The translations under genes and the position numbers were made by a program. A stretch of 64,000 nt of DNA from Nitratireductor aquimarinus. Lineage in GTDB: Bacteria > Pseudomonadota > Alphaproteobacteria > Rhizobiales > Rhizobiaceae. The notes beneath the pieces are model-generated. The model did not search any database and was not told the DNA's origin. It was given only the letters and a program-made list of their open reading frames with translations. Location: positions 3,224,001 through 3,288,000 of the forward strand of contig NZ_CP177239.1 in the NCBI RefSeq assembly GCF_046773475.1, in the 5' to 3' direction. Positions 43,160-52,864 of the stretch are shown piece after piece (within the stretch, counting starts at the first letter, position 1; every line of letters starts with the position of its first letter).

Positions 43160-43681
43160 TTAGCGCGACAGCGAAATCGGCTGACCGTTGCTGGTCTGAC
43201 CATCGAAACGGCCTGCGCCCGACGAATAGAGCGTTGCTAGCACGCTGCCATTGGCGTCGTAGAAAGCGAGCTGCTTGCCCTCGACATTCCACGATTTCAC
43301 ACCGTCCATCGGTGCGGGGCAGCGCAGCGGGCCGGCGCGGTAGCCGGCGCCGAACTTGGTCTGCGGCGTGGCCACGCGGCAGGACTGGCCGGCCACATTC
43401 ACGCTCCACACGCCGGCAACGCTGCCGGTGGAAACTTCCGCGGCCGTGTTCGGGTCGATCGCGGCCATCTGCGTCTGCTGCGGCGCTTCGGGGAACTGCG
43501 ACGGATCCGTCTGCGTGGCGGAGGGCGGCGGCAGCTGGTTCGACGTCACGACGCCGGACGGCGCGGACGGCAGCGGCTGCGGCGCGGGGCTGTTCATGGA
43601 TGAGAAGCGGTCGCTCTGACAGCCGGCAAGCGCCAGCGCCATCAGCGATACTGCCAGAATTGCGGTTTTGTTATGCGGCAT
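43160..43681 (-). CDS. AprI/Inh-family lipoprotein (Omp19-like)
   Basis: A 173-residue outer-membrane-type lipoprotein. The signal peptide ends in a lipobox (ALALAGC), followed by a Pro/Gln/Ser-rich spacer of about 75 residues and a C-terminal beta-barrel of the metalloprotease-inhibitor (AprI/Inh) fold: GVWSVNVAGQSCRVATPQTK, PLRCPAP and the final part GRFDGQTSNGQPISLSR. Brucella Omp19, an inhibitor of host proteases, has this architecture. The start at 43681 (MPHNKTAILA) puts the signal peptide at the N-terminus. Confidence 0.87.
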   Translation of the reverse strand: MPHNKTAILAVSLMALALAGCQSDRFSSMNSPAPQPLPSAPSGVVTSNQLPPPSATQTDPSQFPEAPQQTQMAAIDPNTAAEVSTGSVAGVWSVNVAGQSCRVATPQTKFGAGYRAGPLRCPAPMDGVKSWNVEGKQLAFYDANGSVLATLYSSGAGRFDGQTSNGQPISLSR

Positions 43682-43863
43682 TCCGTTTCTCCGTTTGCGC
43701 GACCAATGCACGAGCATCCACACCGGTTCCATCTAAATGCCCGATCGTGGCAAAGTTTGGCGATTATAACAGCCCACCCATGGTTAAGAACCGGTTTCGA
43801 GCATGTCTGTTTGTAACTGTTTCTTATTGGCAACAGTATCCGCGGGCCTCTTTCAACCCCCCG

Positions 43864-43888
43864 GGAACCAGCCCGGCCTTCCCGCGTT
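43864..43888 (+). promoter_or_regulatory. EcfG-type stress promoter: GGAAC-N16-CGTT
   Basis: GGAAC at 43864-43868 and CGTT at 43885-43888 with 16 bases between. It reads toward the DUF1328 gene 110 bases downstream. It is the second exact EcfG motif in this window; since about one match is expected by chance, the assignment rests on its position. Confidence 0.5.
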
Positions 43889-43998
43889 GATGCAGCTCAA
43901 CAGGCGCTGGAGCGTTTTGCATGCCGGTCACCATGCCAGAAGGCCGGGTGTCGCATGAAGAAAAGCGGCCGCCCGGCGCTGCAAAAGGAGGGCCGAAA

Positions 43999-44160
43999 AT
44001 GCTGAAATGGATTCTCATTCTCTTGATCGTTGCCGCCGTCGCGGGTCTGCTGGGAATGAACAGCCTGGCGGGCGCGGCCATGATCGGCGCAAAACTCTTG
44101 ATCGCCGTGGTGCTGATCCTCTTCCTTCTCGCCGTGTTGGGCATTGTCGTCATAGCCTGA
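43999..44160 (+). CDS. DUF1328 small membrane protein
   Basis: A 53-residue protein, essentially two membrane helices (WILILLIVAAVAGLLGM and AKLLIAVVLILFLLAVLGIVV) around a small loop (NSLAGAAMIG). The start at 43999 follows a perfect AAGGAGGG, whereas the longer open frame from 43921 includes non-conserved sequence. The DUF1328 (YtjA-like) family has no known function; its members are often stress-induced. An EcfG-type promoter upstream fits. Confidence 0.85.
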   Translation: MLKWILILLIVAAVAGLLGMNSLAGAAMIGAKLLIAVVLILFLLAVLGIVVIA

Positions 44161-44261
44161 CGCCGCGTGCGATTGATGGGCCGAATGATGGGCCGTTCGT
44201 CTGGTAATTTTGCCTGTCATCAGCCATATAGGCGCCTGAGACACAGGGTTTTGGAGCCACT

Positions 44262-45143
44262 ATGGCGCTTGAGGCAGCATTCGCGAAGATGAACGGCCTC
44301 GGCAACGCAATCATCGTTGCCGACATGCGCGGGCGCGCGGACCGGGTTTCGCCCGAGGCCGCCCGCGCCCTCAACGCCGATCCCGCGACCCGGTTCGACC
44401 AGATCATGGCCATCCATGATCCGCGCGTCGCCGGCACGCACAATTACATCGAAATTCTCAATTCCGACGGCAGTCAGGCGCAGGCCTGCGGCAATGGCAC
44501 ACGCTGTGTCGTGCAGGCGCTCGCCGCCGAAACGGGACAGAAGGTCTTCACCTTCCAGACCGTTGCCGGCATCCTCAACGCCGAGGAACATGAGGACGGC
44601 CTGATCTCGGTCGACATGGGCAAGCCACGCTTCGGCTGGCAGGACATTCCGCTCGCCGAAGAGTTTCGCGACACGCGCATGATCGAGCTGCAGGTCGGCC
44701 CCATCGATGCGCCGGTGCTGCATTCGCCCTCCGTTGCCTCCATGGGCAACCCGCATGCGATCTTCTGGGTCGAGGGCGACGTCAATGATTACGACCTGCC
44801 GCGTTTCGGCCCGCTTCTTGAAAATCACCCGATCTTCCCGGAGCGCGCCAACATCTCCATCGCTCAGGTCACCGCCGATGACGCGCTGACGCTGCGCACC
44901 TGGGAGCGGGGCGCAGGGCTCACGCGCGCCTGCGGCTCGGCCGCCTGCGCTGCCGCCGTGTCCGCCGCGCGCACCGGACGCACCGGTCGCCATGTCACCG
45001 TCACCGTGCCGGGCGGGCCGCTCGATATTCTGTGGCGCGAAGACGATCACGTCATCATGACCGGCCCTGCCGAATGGGAATTCTCCGGCCGTTTCGACCC
45101 CGCCACCGGGGCCTGGGAGCGCGAGACCGAGGGAGCAGCCTGA
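44262..45143 (+). CDS. dapF: Diaminopimelate epimerase
   Basis: A 293-residue cofactor-independent racemase that turns LL- into meso-diaminopimelate for lysine and peptidoglycan synthesis. The two catalytic cysteines lie in QACGNGTRC and TRACGSAAC; FAKMNGLGNAIIV is the N-terminal signature. Its stop codon is directly followed by the mtaB start, so translation is probably coupled in the dapF-mtaB-ftsY-yciB operon. Confidence 0.96.
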   Translation: MALEAAFAKMNGLGNAIIVADMRGRADRVSPEAARALNADPATRFDQIMAIHDPRVAGTHNYIEILNSDGSQAQACGNGTRCVVQALAAETGQKVFTFQTVAGILNAEEHEDGLISVDMGKPRFGWQDIPLAEEFRDTRMIELQVGPIDAPVLHSPSVASMGNPHAIFWVEGDVNDYDLPRFGPLLENHPIFPERANISIAQVTADDALTLRTWERGAGLTRACGSAACAAAVSAARTGRTGRHVTVTVPGGPLDILWREDDHVIMTGPAEWEFSGRFDPATGAWERETEGAA

Positions 45144-46427
45144 ATGGCGGTGGATGTACTGACATTCGGGTGCCGGTTGAACGCCTATGAGTCCGAGGTC
45201 ATCAAGCGCGAGGCGAAAGACGCCGGGCTTGAGGAGCTGGCGGGCGGCGCGGTCGTCATCAACACCTGCGCCGTGACCGGCGAGGCGGTGCGTCAGGCCC
45301 GCCAGGCGATCCGCAAGGCGCGGCGTGAAAACCCCGATGCCCGCATCATCGTCACCGGCTGCGCCGCACAGACGGAGCCGGGCACTTTCGACGCCATGGA
45401 TGAGGTTGATCTCGTTCTCGGCAACGAGGAAAAGCTCAAGGCCCACAATTACCGCGCCCTGCCGGATTTCGGCGTGAACCAGTTCGAGAAGGTTCGCGTC
45501 AACGACATCATGGAAGTGCGCGAGACCGCCTCGCACATGGTCGAATCCATCGAGGGCCGCGCCCGCGCCTTCGTTCAGGTGCAGAATGGCTGCGATCACC
45601 GCTGCACCTTCTGCATCATTCCCTATGGCCGGGGCAATTCCCGCTCGGTGCCCATGGGCGCGGTGGTCGATCAGGTGCGCCAGCTCGTCGGCAATGGCTA
45701 TGGCGAAGTGGTGCTCACCGGCGTGGACCTGACCAGTTTCGGGGCCGATCTGCCGGGCAGCCCGCGCCTCGGGCGGCTTGTCTCCACGCTTCTGCGTGAA
45801 GTGCCGGAGCTTGAGCGCCTGCGTCTCTCCTCCATCGATTCCATCGAAGCGGATGACGAGCTGCTGCGCGCCCTGGCGGAAGAGGAGCGACTGATGCCGC
45901 ATCTCCACCTTTCGCTTCAGCATGGCGACGACATGATCCTGAAGCGCATGAAGCGCCGCCACCTGCGCGCCGACGCGATCGCATTTTGCGAGCGTGTGCG
46001 CACGCTCCGGCCCGACGCCGTGTTCGGCGCGGACATCATCGCCGGTTTCCCGACCGAGACCGACGCCATGTTTGAGAATTCGCTGAAGATCGTCGAGGAA
46101 TGCGGGCTCACGCATCTCCACGTGTTCCCCTTCAGCCCGCGCGAGGGCACGCCGGCGGCGCGCATGCCGCAGCTCGACCGCGCGCTGGTGAAGGAGCGCG
46201 CCGCGCGTCTGCGCGCCGTGGGCGATGCCGCCTATGCGCGGCATCTCGCATCGCTTGACGGCACCCGTCAGCGCATTTTGATCGAGCGGCCAGGGCTTGG
46301 CCGCACAGAGGGTTTCACGCTGGCCGCGCTTGAAGGCGGTCAGCCGGGGCAGATTGTCGAGGCGCGGATCACCGGCCACGACGGGGAGCGGCTCACTGCG
46401 GTCGCTGTCACACAGGAAGCGGCGTAG
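45144..46427 (+). CDS. mtaB: tRNA t6A37 C2-methylthiotransferase MtaB
   Basis: A 427-residue radical-SAM methylthiotransferase that makes ms2t6A at position 37 of ANN-decoding tRNAs. The N-terminal UPF0004 domain has cysteines in GCRLNAYESE, INTCAV and VTGCAAQ for the auxiliary cluster. The radical-SAM motif is CDHRCTFCIIPYGRGNSRS and a TRAM-like C-terminus follows. The TsaD enzyme that helps make the t6A substrate is encoded at 53.9 kb. It lies 5 bp before ftsY. Confidence 0.94.
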   Translation: MAVDVLTFGCRLNAYESEVIKREAKDAGLEELAGGAVVINTCAVTGEAVRQARQAIRKARRENPDARIIVTGCAAQTEPGTFDAMDEVDLVLGNEEKLKAHNYRALPDFGVNQFEKVRVNDIMEVRETASHMVESIEGRARAFVQVQNGCDHRCTFCIIPYGRGNSRSVPMGAVVDQVRQLVGNGYGEVVLTGVDLTSFGADLPGSPRLGRLVSTLLREVPELERLRLSSIDSIEADDELLRALAEEERLMPHLHLSLQHGDDMILKRMKRRHLRADAIAFCERVRTLRPDAVFGADIIAGFPTETDAMFENSLKIVEECGLTHLHVFPFSPREGTPAARMPQLDRALVKERAARLRAVGDAAYARHLASLDGTRQRILIERPGLGRTEGFTLAALEGGQPGQIVEARITGHDGERLTAVAVTQEAA

Positions 46428-46432
46428 CAGGC

Positions 46433-48046
<1,614 letters not shown>

Positions 48047-48048
48047 GC

Positions 48049-48696
48049 GTGAGCGAGAAACACATCTTTGAACGCGACCCCGCCGATCCCAAGCGCAAGG
48101 AGATCAACCCGATCCTCAAGCTGGCGCTGGAACTGGGGCCGCTCATGGTGTTCTTCTTCGCCAATTCGCGCGGCGAGTGGCTGGTCGGGCGCTTTCCCGC
48201 GCTGGCGGAGCTCGGTGGCCCGTTGTTCGTTGCAACCGCGCTCTTCATGGCCGCCACGGCCATTGCGCTCGCCGTTTCCTGGGTCCTCACGCGCACCCTT
48301 CCCATCATGCCGCTCGTTTCGGGCGTGGTGGTGTTCGTGTTCGGCGCGCTGACGCTCTACCTGCACAGCGAAATCTTCATCAAGATGAAGCCGACCATCG
48401 TCAACACGCTGTTCGGCGTGGTGCTTCTGGGCGGTCTCGCCTTCGGCAAGTCGCTGCTCGGCTATGTGTTCGATTCCGCTTTCAAGTTGGATGCGGAAGG
48501 CTGGCGCAAACTCACCCTGCGCTGGGGCCTGTTCTTCATCTTCCTGGCGGTGGTCAACGAAGTGGTGTGGCGGATGTTCTCCACCGACACCTGGGTCGCC
48601 TTCAAGGTGTGGGGCATCATGCCGATCACCATTCTCTTCACGATGAGCCAGATGCCGCTCATCATGAAGCACTCGCTGGAAGAGCCCACCAAGTAA
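48049..48696 (+). CDS. yciB: Inner membrane-spanning protein YciB (septation protein A, IspZ family)
   Basis: A 215-residue polytopic protein with five to six predicted spans; characteristic segments are ALELGPLMVFFFANSRGEW and RWGLFFIFLAVVNEVVWR. YciB/IspZ family proteins affect envelope integrity and septation. The start is GTG at 48049, two bases behind the ftsY stop; no ATG is available nearby. It is the last gene of dapF-mtaB-ftsY-yciB, and a repeat cluster begins directly behind it. Confidence 0.93.
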   Translation: MSEKHIFERDPADPKRKEINPILKLALELGPLMVFFFANSRGEWLVGRFPALAELGGPLFVATALFMAATAIALAVSWVLTRTLPIMPLVSGVVVFVFGALTLYLHSEIFIKMKPTIVNTLFGVVLLGGLAFGKSLLGYVFDSAFKLDAEGWRKLTLRWGLFFIFLAVVNEVVWRMFSTDTWVAFKVWGIMPITILFTMSQMPLIMKHSLEEPTK

Positions 48697-48719
48697 GCAC
48701 GATGCGCAGATTCAACAGG

Positions 48720-48865
48720 TTAGAGCGTCCTTTGTGCGTCCGAATGGACGCACGGCGCTCTAGCCGCATCGGCCCGGAAATCGGGATCGATTTTCGGAAA
48801 GCGCGATGCGCAGGTTCAACGGTTAGAGCGTCCTTTGTGCGTCCGAATGGACGCACGGCGCTCTA
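48720..48865. repeat. Mosaic palindromic repeat, order B-A-B
   Basis: Module B (48720-48762): TTAGAGCG and CGCTCTA around GTGCGTCC-GAAT-GGACGCAC. Module A (48766-48811): GCATCG and CGATGC around CCGGAAATCG and CGATTTTCGG. A second module B (48823-48865) is almost identical to the first. It fills the gap between the convergent yciB and sulP; the sulP stop codon (48865-48863) is the last three bases of the second module B. Confidence 0.92.
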
Positions 48866-50551
48866 GCCGGCGGCATCCCGCCTTGCGGCGCTGATGGCGT
48901 CGTCCAGCCGGCTGTAGAACCGGAGTGCGGGTGGCCGCATCCCGTGGGTGCGCAGCAATTTGCGCACCGGCTGGCTCGCCCCCGCGAGATAGACATTGGT
49001 TCCCTGCTGGCGCGCCTTGCGCACGAAACCTTCAATGGTCGCGGCCGCCGTGGAATCGAGAAAGCTCACCGAGCCGATATCGATGACATAGGCTTTCGGC
49101 TGGCCGCCAATCCGGTCGAGCGCCGCCCCCACCGCAGCCGCCGCGCCGAAGAAGAACGCGCCGGCAATGCGGTAGACCACCACATCGTCATCCGTCGCGT
49201 TCGCCGCCGAATAGGGGCCTTCGCCGCTGTCTGGCTGGTCGCTCAGCGATGAAACGCCATGCTCCACGCGCACCGCTTCCGACATGCGGTGCAGAAAGAG
49301 CAGCGCGCCGAGGCCGAAGCCCACCAGAATGCCCTCTGTCAGGTCGCGGAACACCACCAGCAGGAACGTCACCAGAAGCACCACCGCGTCGCCCCACGAT
49401 GAGCGCAGCAGTGCTGCAAACTGGTGCTTCTCCGCCATGTTCCACGCCACCACGGCCAGAATGGCAGCAAGGGCTGCAAGCGGGATGAAGCGCGCCAGCG
49501 GCGCGGCCACCAGCATGAACGCCAGAAGAAACAGCGAATGCAGCATGCCCGAAACAGGCCCGCGTGCGCCGGCCCGCACATTGGCGGCCGTGCGCGCAAT
49601 GGTGCCCGTCACACAGAAGCCGCCAAACAGCGCCGAACCGATATTGGCCGCGCCCTGCGCCACCAGTTCGCTGTTGGAGCGGTGCCGCCGGCCGGTCATG
49701 GAATCGGCCACCACCGCCGAAAGCAGGCTCTCAATACCGCCCAGAAGCGCAAACGAGAAAGCGGCGGGCAGAACCGCCATGATCTTTTCGGTGCTCAGGT
49801 CCGGCAGATGCGGGGCGGGCAGCATTTGCGGAATGCCGCCGAACCGTGAGCCGATGGTTTCCACCGGCAGACCCAGCGCCCAGGCGACCAGCGTGGCCGC
49901 CACCACGGCGATCAGAAAGCCCGGCCAGTGCGGCCGCCAGCGGCGCAGCCCGACGATCACGGCCACCGAGCCAAGCGCCAGCAAAAGTGCTGCGGCGTTC
50001 ACCGTCGGCGCGGCTTCCGCCAGCGCCTGCAATTTGGGGATGAAGGGCCCGGGCTCCGCGCCCGACAGTGTCAGGCCGAAGAAATCCTTGAGCTGGCTCG
50101 TCAGGATGATGACGGCGATGCCGGAGGTGAAGCCGACCGTGACCGGGTAGGGCACGTATTTGATGAAGGTTCCTAGCCGCAGAAAGCCGATGGCAAGCAG
50201 GATGAAACCGGAGAGGAAGGTGGCGAGGATCAGCCCGTCTATGCCGTGCGCCTGCACCGTTGCGAAAACGAGCACGATGAACGCGCCCGCCGGTCCGCCG
50301 ATCTGAAACCGGCTGCCGCCAAGCGCTGAAACCAGAAAGCCGCCGACAATGGCCGTGTAGAGTCCGCGCTCCGGCGGCACGCCCGAAGCGATGGCGATGG
50401 CCATCGACAGCGGCAGCGCGATGATCGCAACCGTCAGGCCGGCAACAATGTCGGCCTTGAGCGCGGCAGGGCCATAGCCCTCGCGCAGCACGGTCAGCAG
50501 TTTGGGCGTGAAAAGAGCAGTGAAACCGGGGCGCGTGGCGCTCGCCTGCAT
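48863..50551 (-). CDS. SulP family inorganic anion transporter with STAS domain
   Basis: A 562-residue transporter of the SLC26/SulP group: the sulfate-permease domain with 10 or more spans (start FTPKLLTVLREGYGPAALKAD, then the typical GLTVAIIALPLSMAIAIASG) and the cytoplasmic STAS domain at about 440-555 (VYRIAGAFFFGAAAAVGAAL, DIGSVSFLDSTAAATIEG). The substrate may be sulfate, bicarbonate or another anion and cannot be read. An Xre regulator gene lies 70 bp upstream in the same direction. The stop codon is formed by a repeat element. Confidence 0.92.
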   Translation of the reverse strand: MQASATRPGFTALFTPKLLTVLREGYGPAALKADIVAGLTVAIIALPLSMAIAIASGVPPERGLYTAIVGGFLVSALGGSRFQIGGPAGAFIVLVFATVQAHGIDGLILATFLSGFILLAIGFLRLGTFIKYVPYPVTVGFTSGIAVIILTSQLKDFFGLTLSGAEPGPFIPKLQALAEAAPTVNAAALLLALGSVAVIVGLRRWRPHWPGFLIAVVAATLVAWALGLPVETIGSRFGGIPQMLPAPHLPDLSTEKIMAVLPAAFSFALLGGIESLLSAVVADSMTGRRHRSNSELVAQGAANIGSALFGGFCVTGTIARTAANVRAGARGPVSGMLHSLFLLAFMLVAAPLARFIPLAALAAILAVVAWNMAEKHQFAALLRSSWGDAVVLLVTFLLVVFRDLTEGILVGFGLGALLFLHRMSEAVRVEHGVSSLSDQPDSGEGPYSAANATDDDVVVYRIAGAFFFGAAAAVGAALDRIGGQPKAYVIDIGSVSFLDSTAAATIEGFVRKARQQGTNVYLAGASQPVRKLLRTHGMRPPALRFYSRLDDAISAARRDAAG

Positions 50552-50621
50552 GGGAAAGCCTCATACCATCGGCAGCGGAAGGCCGTCGGCGTCTTGCAGG
50601 CGGTCGCCGTTGCATTTCGTC

Positions 50622-50894
50622 TCAGACGGATTTCACCTTTGCCGGGGTCGGCTCCCTGAAGCGTACGCCGCGGCCGGTGCCGAGGCTGGGCGCATGGTCA
50701 CCGATCAGCTCGATGCCGGCGGCGCCCAGCGCCTCGACCACCTTGGACAGCGTGTCGACCACGCCGCGCACATTGCCTTCGCTGGCCTCCATTCTCTGAA
50801 TGGTGGGCAGGGAAACGCCCGCTAACTCGGCCAGCTGTTTCTGGTCGATGCCCAGAAGGGCGCGGGCGGCGCGCATTTGTGCGGCGGTAATCAT
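50622..50894 (-). CDS. Xre-type helix-turn-helix regulator
   Basis: A 90-residue protein. The HTH covers about residues 5-60 (MRAARALLGIDQKQLAELAGVSLPTIQRME), and a short C-terminal part (GIELIGDHAPSLGTGRGVRF) follows. The gene lies 70 bp upstream of the SulP gene on the same strand, so it probably controls itself and the transporter. A tandem operator candidate lies 34-66 bases before its start. No toxin gene is adjacent, so an antitoxin role is not supported. Confidence 0.85.
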   Translation of the reverse strand: MITAAQMRAARALLGIDQKQLAELAGVSLPTIQRMEASEGNVRGVVDTLSKVVEALGAAGIELIGDHAPSLGTGRGVRFREPTPAKVKSV

Positions 50895-50927
50895 TGGCGC
50901 TCCGTCTTAGGATGCATATAATATCTT

Positions 50928-50960
50928 TCACTATTGATGTCTAGTACATCACTTTTGATG
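50928..50960. promoter_or_regulatory. Tandem operator candidate upstream of the Xre gene
   Basis: TCACTATTGATG at 50928 and TCACTTTTGATG at 50949 are 21 bases apart, that is two helical turns. Each half is partly palindromic (CATCA and TGATG), and GATGT and ACATC face each other at 50936-50950. A TATTATA-like -10 element lies between this site and the start codon. Confidence 0.5.
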
Positions 50961-50996
50961 CTCTGAAATCAATTAATGATGTTTTGAGCCCTGGCT

Positions 50997-51404
50997 CTAG
51001 GCACCCGATAACCCGATAATGCCGCCCATGATCAGCGCAACGCCCAGCCAGTGGCCGGCGTCGATCACGCTCAGCGTCCATCCGAAGCCCTGATAGCGCT
51101 GGTTGACGACCACGGTCGTCGCCATGAAGCCGAGCCACAGGAATGCGCCCGAGATAATGCCGTTCCAGAATGTTACCTGGCCCAGGCCCAGATGGCCGAT
51201 CACCCCGGCCAGCACCCACGCCATGATCAGCTCCGCTACAAACGCGGCAATGACGAGTGGGGGCGTCATCTTTGCCTCTTCGGGCTTGATGCGTGCGGCC
51301 TTCATCCATGCCGTTCCCAGCGCGCGATAATAGAGCGCTCCGAACAGGCAGGCGGCCACCGCCGCCACAAAAATGGCAAGAAAATTGAGCCCCGCAAAAT
51401 CCAT
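50997..51404 (-). CDS. DUF1761 membrane protein
   Basis: A 135-residue protein with four predicted membrane helices (for example FLAIFVAAVAACLFGALYY and LVIAAFVAELIMAWVLAG). The start MDFAGLNFLAIF and the segment WMKAARI are typical of the DUF1761 family, whose function is unknown. A longer reverse-strand frame over the same place runs through the methyltransferase gene in the wrong frame and is not real. It follows the methyltransferase gene by 57 bp. Confidence 0.83.
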   Translation of the reverse strand: MDFAGLNFLAIFVAAVAACLFGALYYRALGTAWMKAARIKPEEAKMTPPLVIAAFVAELIMAWVLAGVIGHLGLGQVTFWNGIISGAFLWLGFMATTVVVNQRYQGFGWTLSVIDAGHWLGVALIMGGIIGLSGA

Positions 51405-51461
51405 CGTGTCCTCCTCCTCCGATGTCTTGAGCCGGGATTGAACCCATGCCCCCCGGAGTGG

Positions 51462-52118
51462 TCAAGTGAATTGCCAGACTGTGGTGCGTTTCACTTCGGC
51501 ATCTTCCAGCGCGCGCGTCACCGGCACGGTGTAGACGGCGAGTTCGGAAAGGCGCTCGCGCGGCAGGTAGCTGCGGCCGGGATCGCCGACAATCACGGTG
51601 GAGCCGGCCCGTGAAAGCCGTTCGAACCATGGCGTCAGCGTCTCGGTCATGGCCCTGTCGTAGAAAACGTCGCCCGCCAGCACCACGTCCCATCCGTCCG
51701 TCAGTCCGACGAGATCGTCCTGCGTGGTTTCGAACAATACGTGGTTTTCCGCCATGTTCAGCGCGCAGGCCGGTGCACTGAACGGATCGATATCCGCCGC
51801 CATCACGCGTTTCGCGCCCGCCATTGCCGCGGCGATGGCGACCAGTCCCGAGCCGGTGGCGAAGTCCAGCACGGTGCGGTCGCGCACGGTTTCGGGATGG
51901 TCGAGCACATACCGCGCAAGCCCCTGTCCGCCCGCCCAGGCAAAGGCCCAGAAGGGCGGCGGCAGACCGATTTCGGCAAGCTCCTCTTCGGTGCGTTGCC
52001 AGAGGTCGTGCGCCTCGTCGGCCAGGTGAAGGGCGATCTCGGGCACATGCGGCGGCCGCGTCAGCGCCGTGTTGGCGCGGATGAACGCCGCCGCATTGTC
52101 CGCAGTGATTCGCCTCAT
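51462..52118 (-). CDS. Class I SAM-dependent methyltransferase (ETFB/protein-lysine methyltransferase-like)
   Basis: A 218-residue protein with the SAM-binding motif VLDFATGSGLVAIAAA (about residues 85-100) and DIDPFSAPA (acidic loop), then VVLAGDVFYDRAMTET. This fits the METTL20/ETFB lysine methyltransferase family, which trimethylates the beta subunit of electron-transfer flavoprotein. N-terminal PPPFWAFAWAGGQGLARY is also typical. The start at 52118 (MRRITADNAAAF) lies 8 bp behind the EVE gene; the frame is open further upstream inside that gene. The target is inferred from the family. Confidence 0.82.
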   Translation of the reverse strand: MRRITADNAAAFIRANTALTRPPHVPEIALHLADEAHDLWQRTEEELAEIGLPPPFWAFAWAGGQGLARYVLDHPETVRDRTVLDFATGSGLVAIAAAMAGAKRVMAADIDPFSAPACALNMAENHVLFETTQDDLVGLTDGWDVVLAGDVFYDRAMTETLTPWFERLSRAGSTVIVGDPGRSYLPRERLSELAVYTVPVTRALEDAEVKRTTVWQFT

Positions 52119-52126
52119 GCGCGTTC

Positions 52127-52555
52127 TCAGGGGATTTTCTTGAGGCCACCCATGCGGCAGATCTCGGCCCATTCGTCCGGCCGCACCGGCTGCACGGAAA
52201 GCCTGGAATTGTTGACCAGAACCATTTCCGAAAGCATCGGATTGGCCTTGATCTCCGCCAGTGTCACCGGGCGGGGCATCTCTTCCACGGCGCGAATGTC
52301 CACGCATTCCCAGCGCGGGTCATCGGTCGTCGTGTCGGGATGCGCCAGCGCACACACTTCCACGATGCCCACCACGGAGGTTTCCTTGACCGAGTGGTAG
52401 AAGAAGCCGCGGTCGCCGAGCTTCATCTCGCGCATGTTGTTGCGTGCCTGATAGTTGCGCACGCCGTCCCACTGCTCGCCCTCATCGCCTTTTTTCTTCT
52501 GCATCTCCCACGACCAGGTGGAAGGCTCGGACTTGAACAGCCAATAGGCCATCAT
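52127..52555 (-). CDS. EVE domain-containing protein
   Basis: A 142-residue protein that is one EVE domain (PUA-like fold): MAYWLFKSEPSTWSWE, then WDGVRNYQARNNMREMKLGDRGFFYHS and IVEVCALAHPD. EVE domains bind modified bases in DNA or RNA; the isolated family (thymocyte nuclear protein 1-like) has no settled role in bacteria. It overlaps the yciI stop by four bases and is probably translationally coupled. Confidence 0.92.
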   Translation of the reverse strand: MMAYWLFKSEPSTWSWEMQKKKGDEGEQWDGVRNYQARNNMREMKLGDRGFFYHSVKETSVVGIVEVCALAHPDTTTDDPRWECVDIRAVEEMPRPVTLAEIKANPMLSEMVLVNNSRLSVQPVRPDEWAEICRMGGLKKIP

Positions 52556-52848
52556 GCGTTCTCCGGATTGTTGAAGACCCAGTTCCAGGCCCGTATTTCA
52601 ACGGATTCGAACAGGCCCGCAAGGGCGTAAGGATCGGCTGCGGCGATCAGCTCCGCCGCCGCTTCGTCTTCGGCTTCCACGGCCACAAGGCTGCCGCAGG
52701 GCTTGCCCTCGGCGTCGAGGAAGGGGCCGGCAAACTTCAGCGCGCCGTTTTCATTGAGCCCGTTCAGATACGCCACATGGTCGGGTCGTGTACCCAGTCT
52801 CGTTTCGAGATGGCCTGGCTTGTCCTTGCAGATAATGGCGAAGATCAT
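52552..52848 (-). CDS. YciI family protein
   Basis: A 98-residue protein of the YciI/dimeric alpha-beta barrel family, with the typical features KPGHLETRLGTRPDHVAYL and AAADPYALAGLFESVEI. The conserved His-Asp pair (RPDHVAYL) is present. The function is unknown; a hydrolase-like or muconolactone-isomerase-like fold is established for the family. It starts 16 bp after gpsA and overlaps the EVE gene. Confidence 0.9.
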   Translation of the reverse strand: MIFAIICKDKPGHLETRLGTRPDHVAYLNGLNENGALKFAGPFLDAEGKPCGSLVAVEAEDEAAAELIAAADPYALAGLFESVEIRAWNWVFNNPENA

Positions 52849-52864
52849 GGTGTTTCCCTCCGTG

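Noticed and set aside
50622..50894. Antitoxin of a toxin-antitoxin pair
   Set aside because: No toxin-like gene next to it; the adjacent gene is a SulP transporter.
50941..52149. 402-residue reverse open frame over DUF1761 and methyltransferase genes
   Set aside because: Wrong frame for both genes; Arg/Gly-rich shadow without family features.
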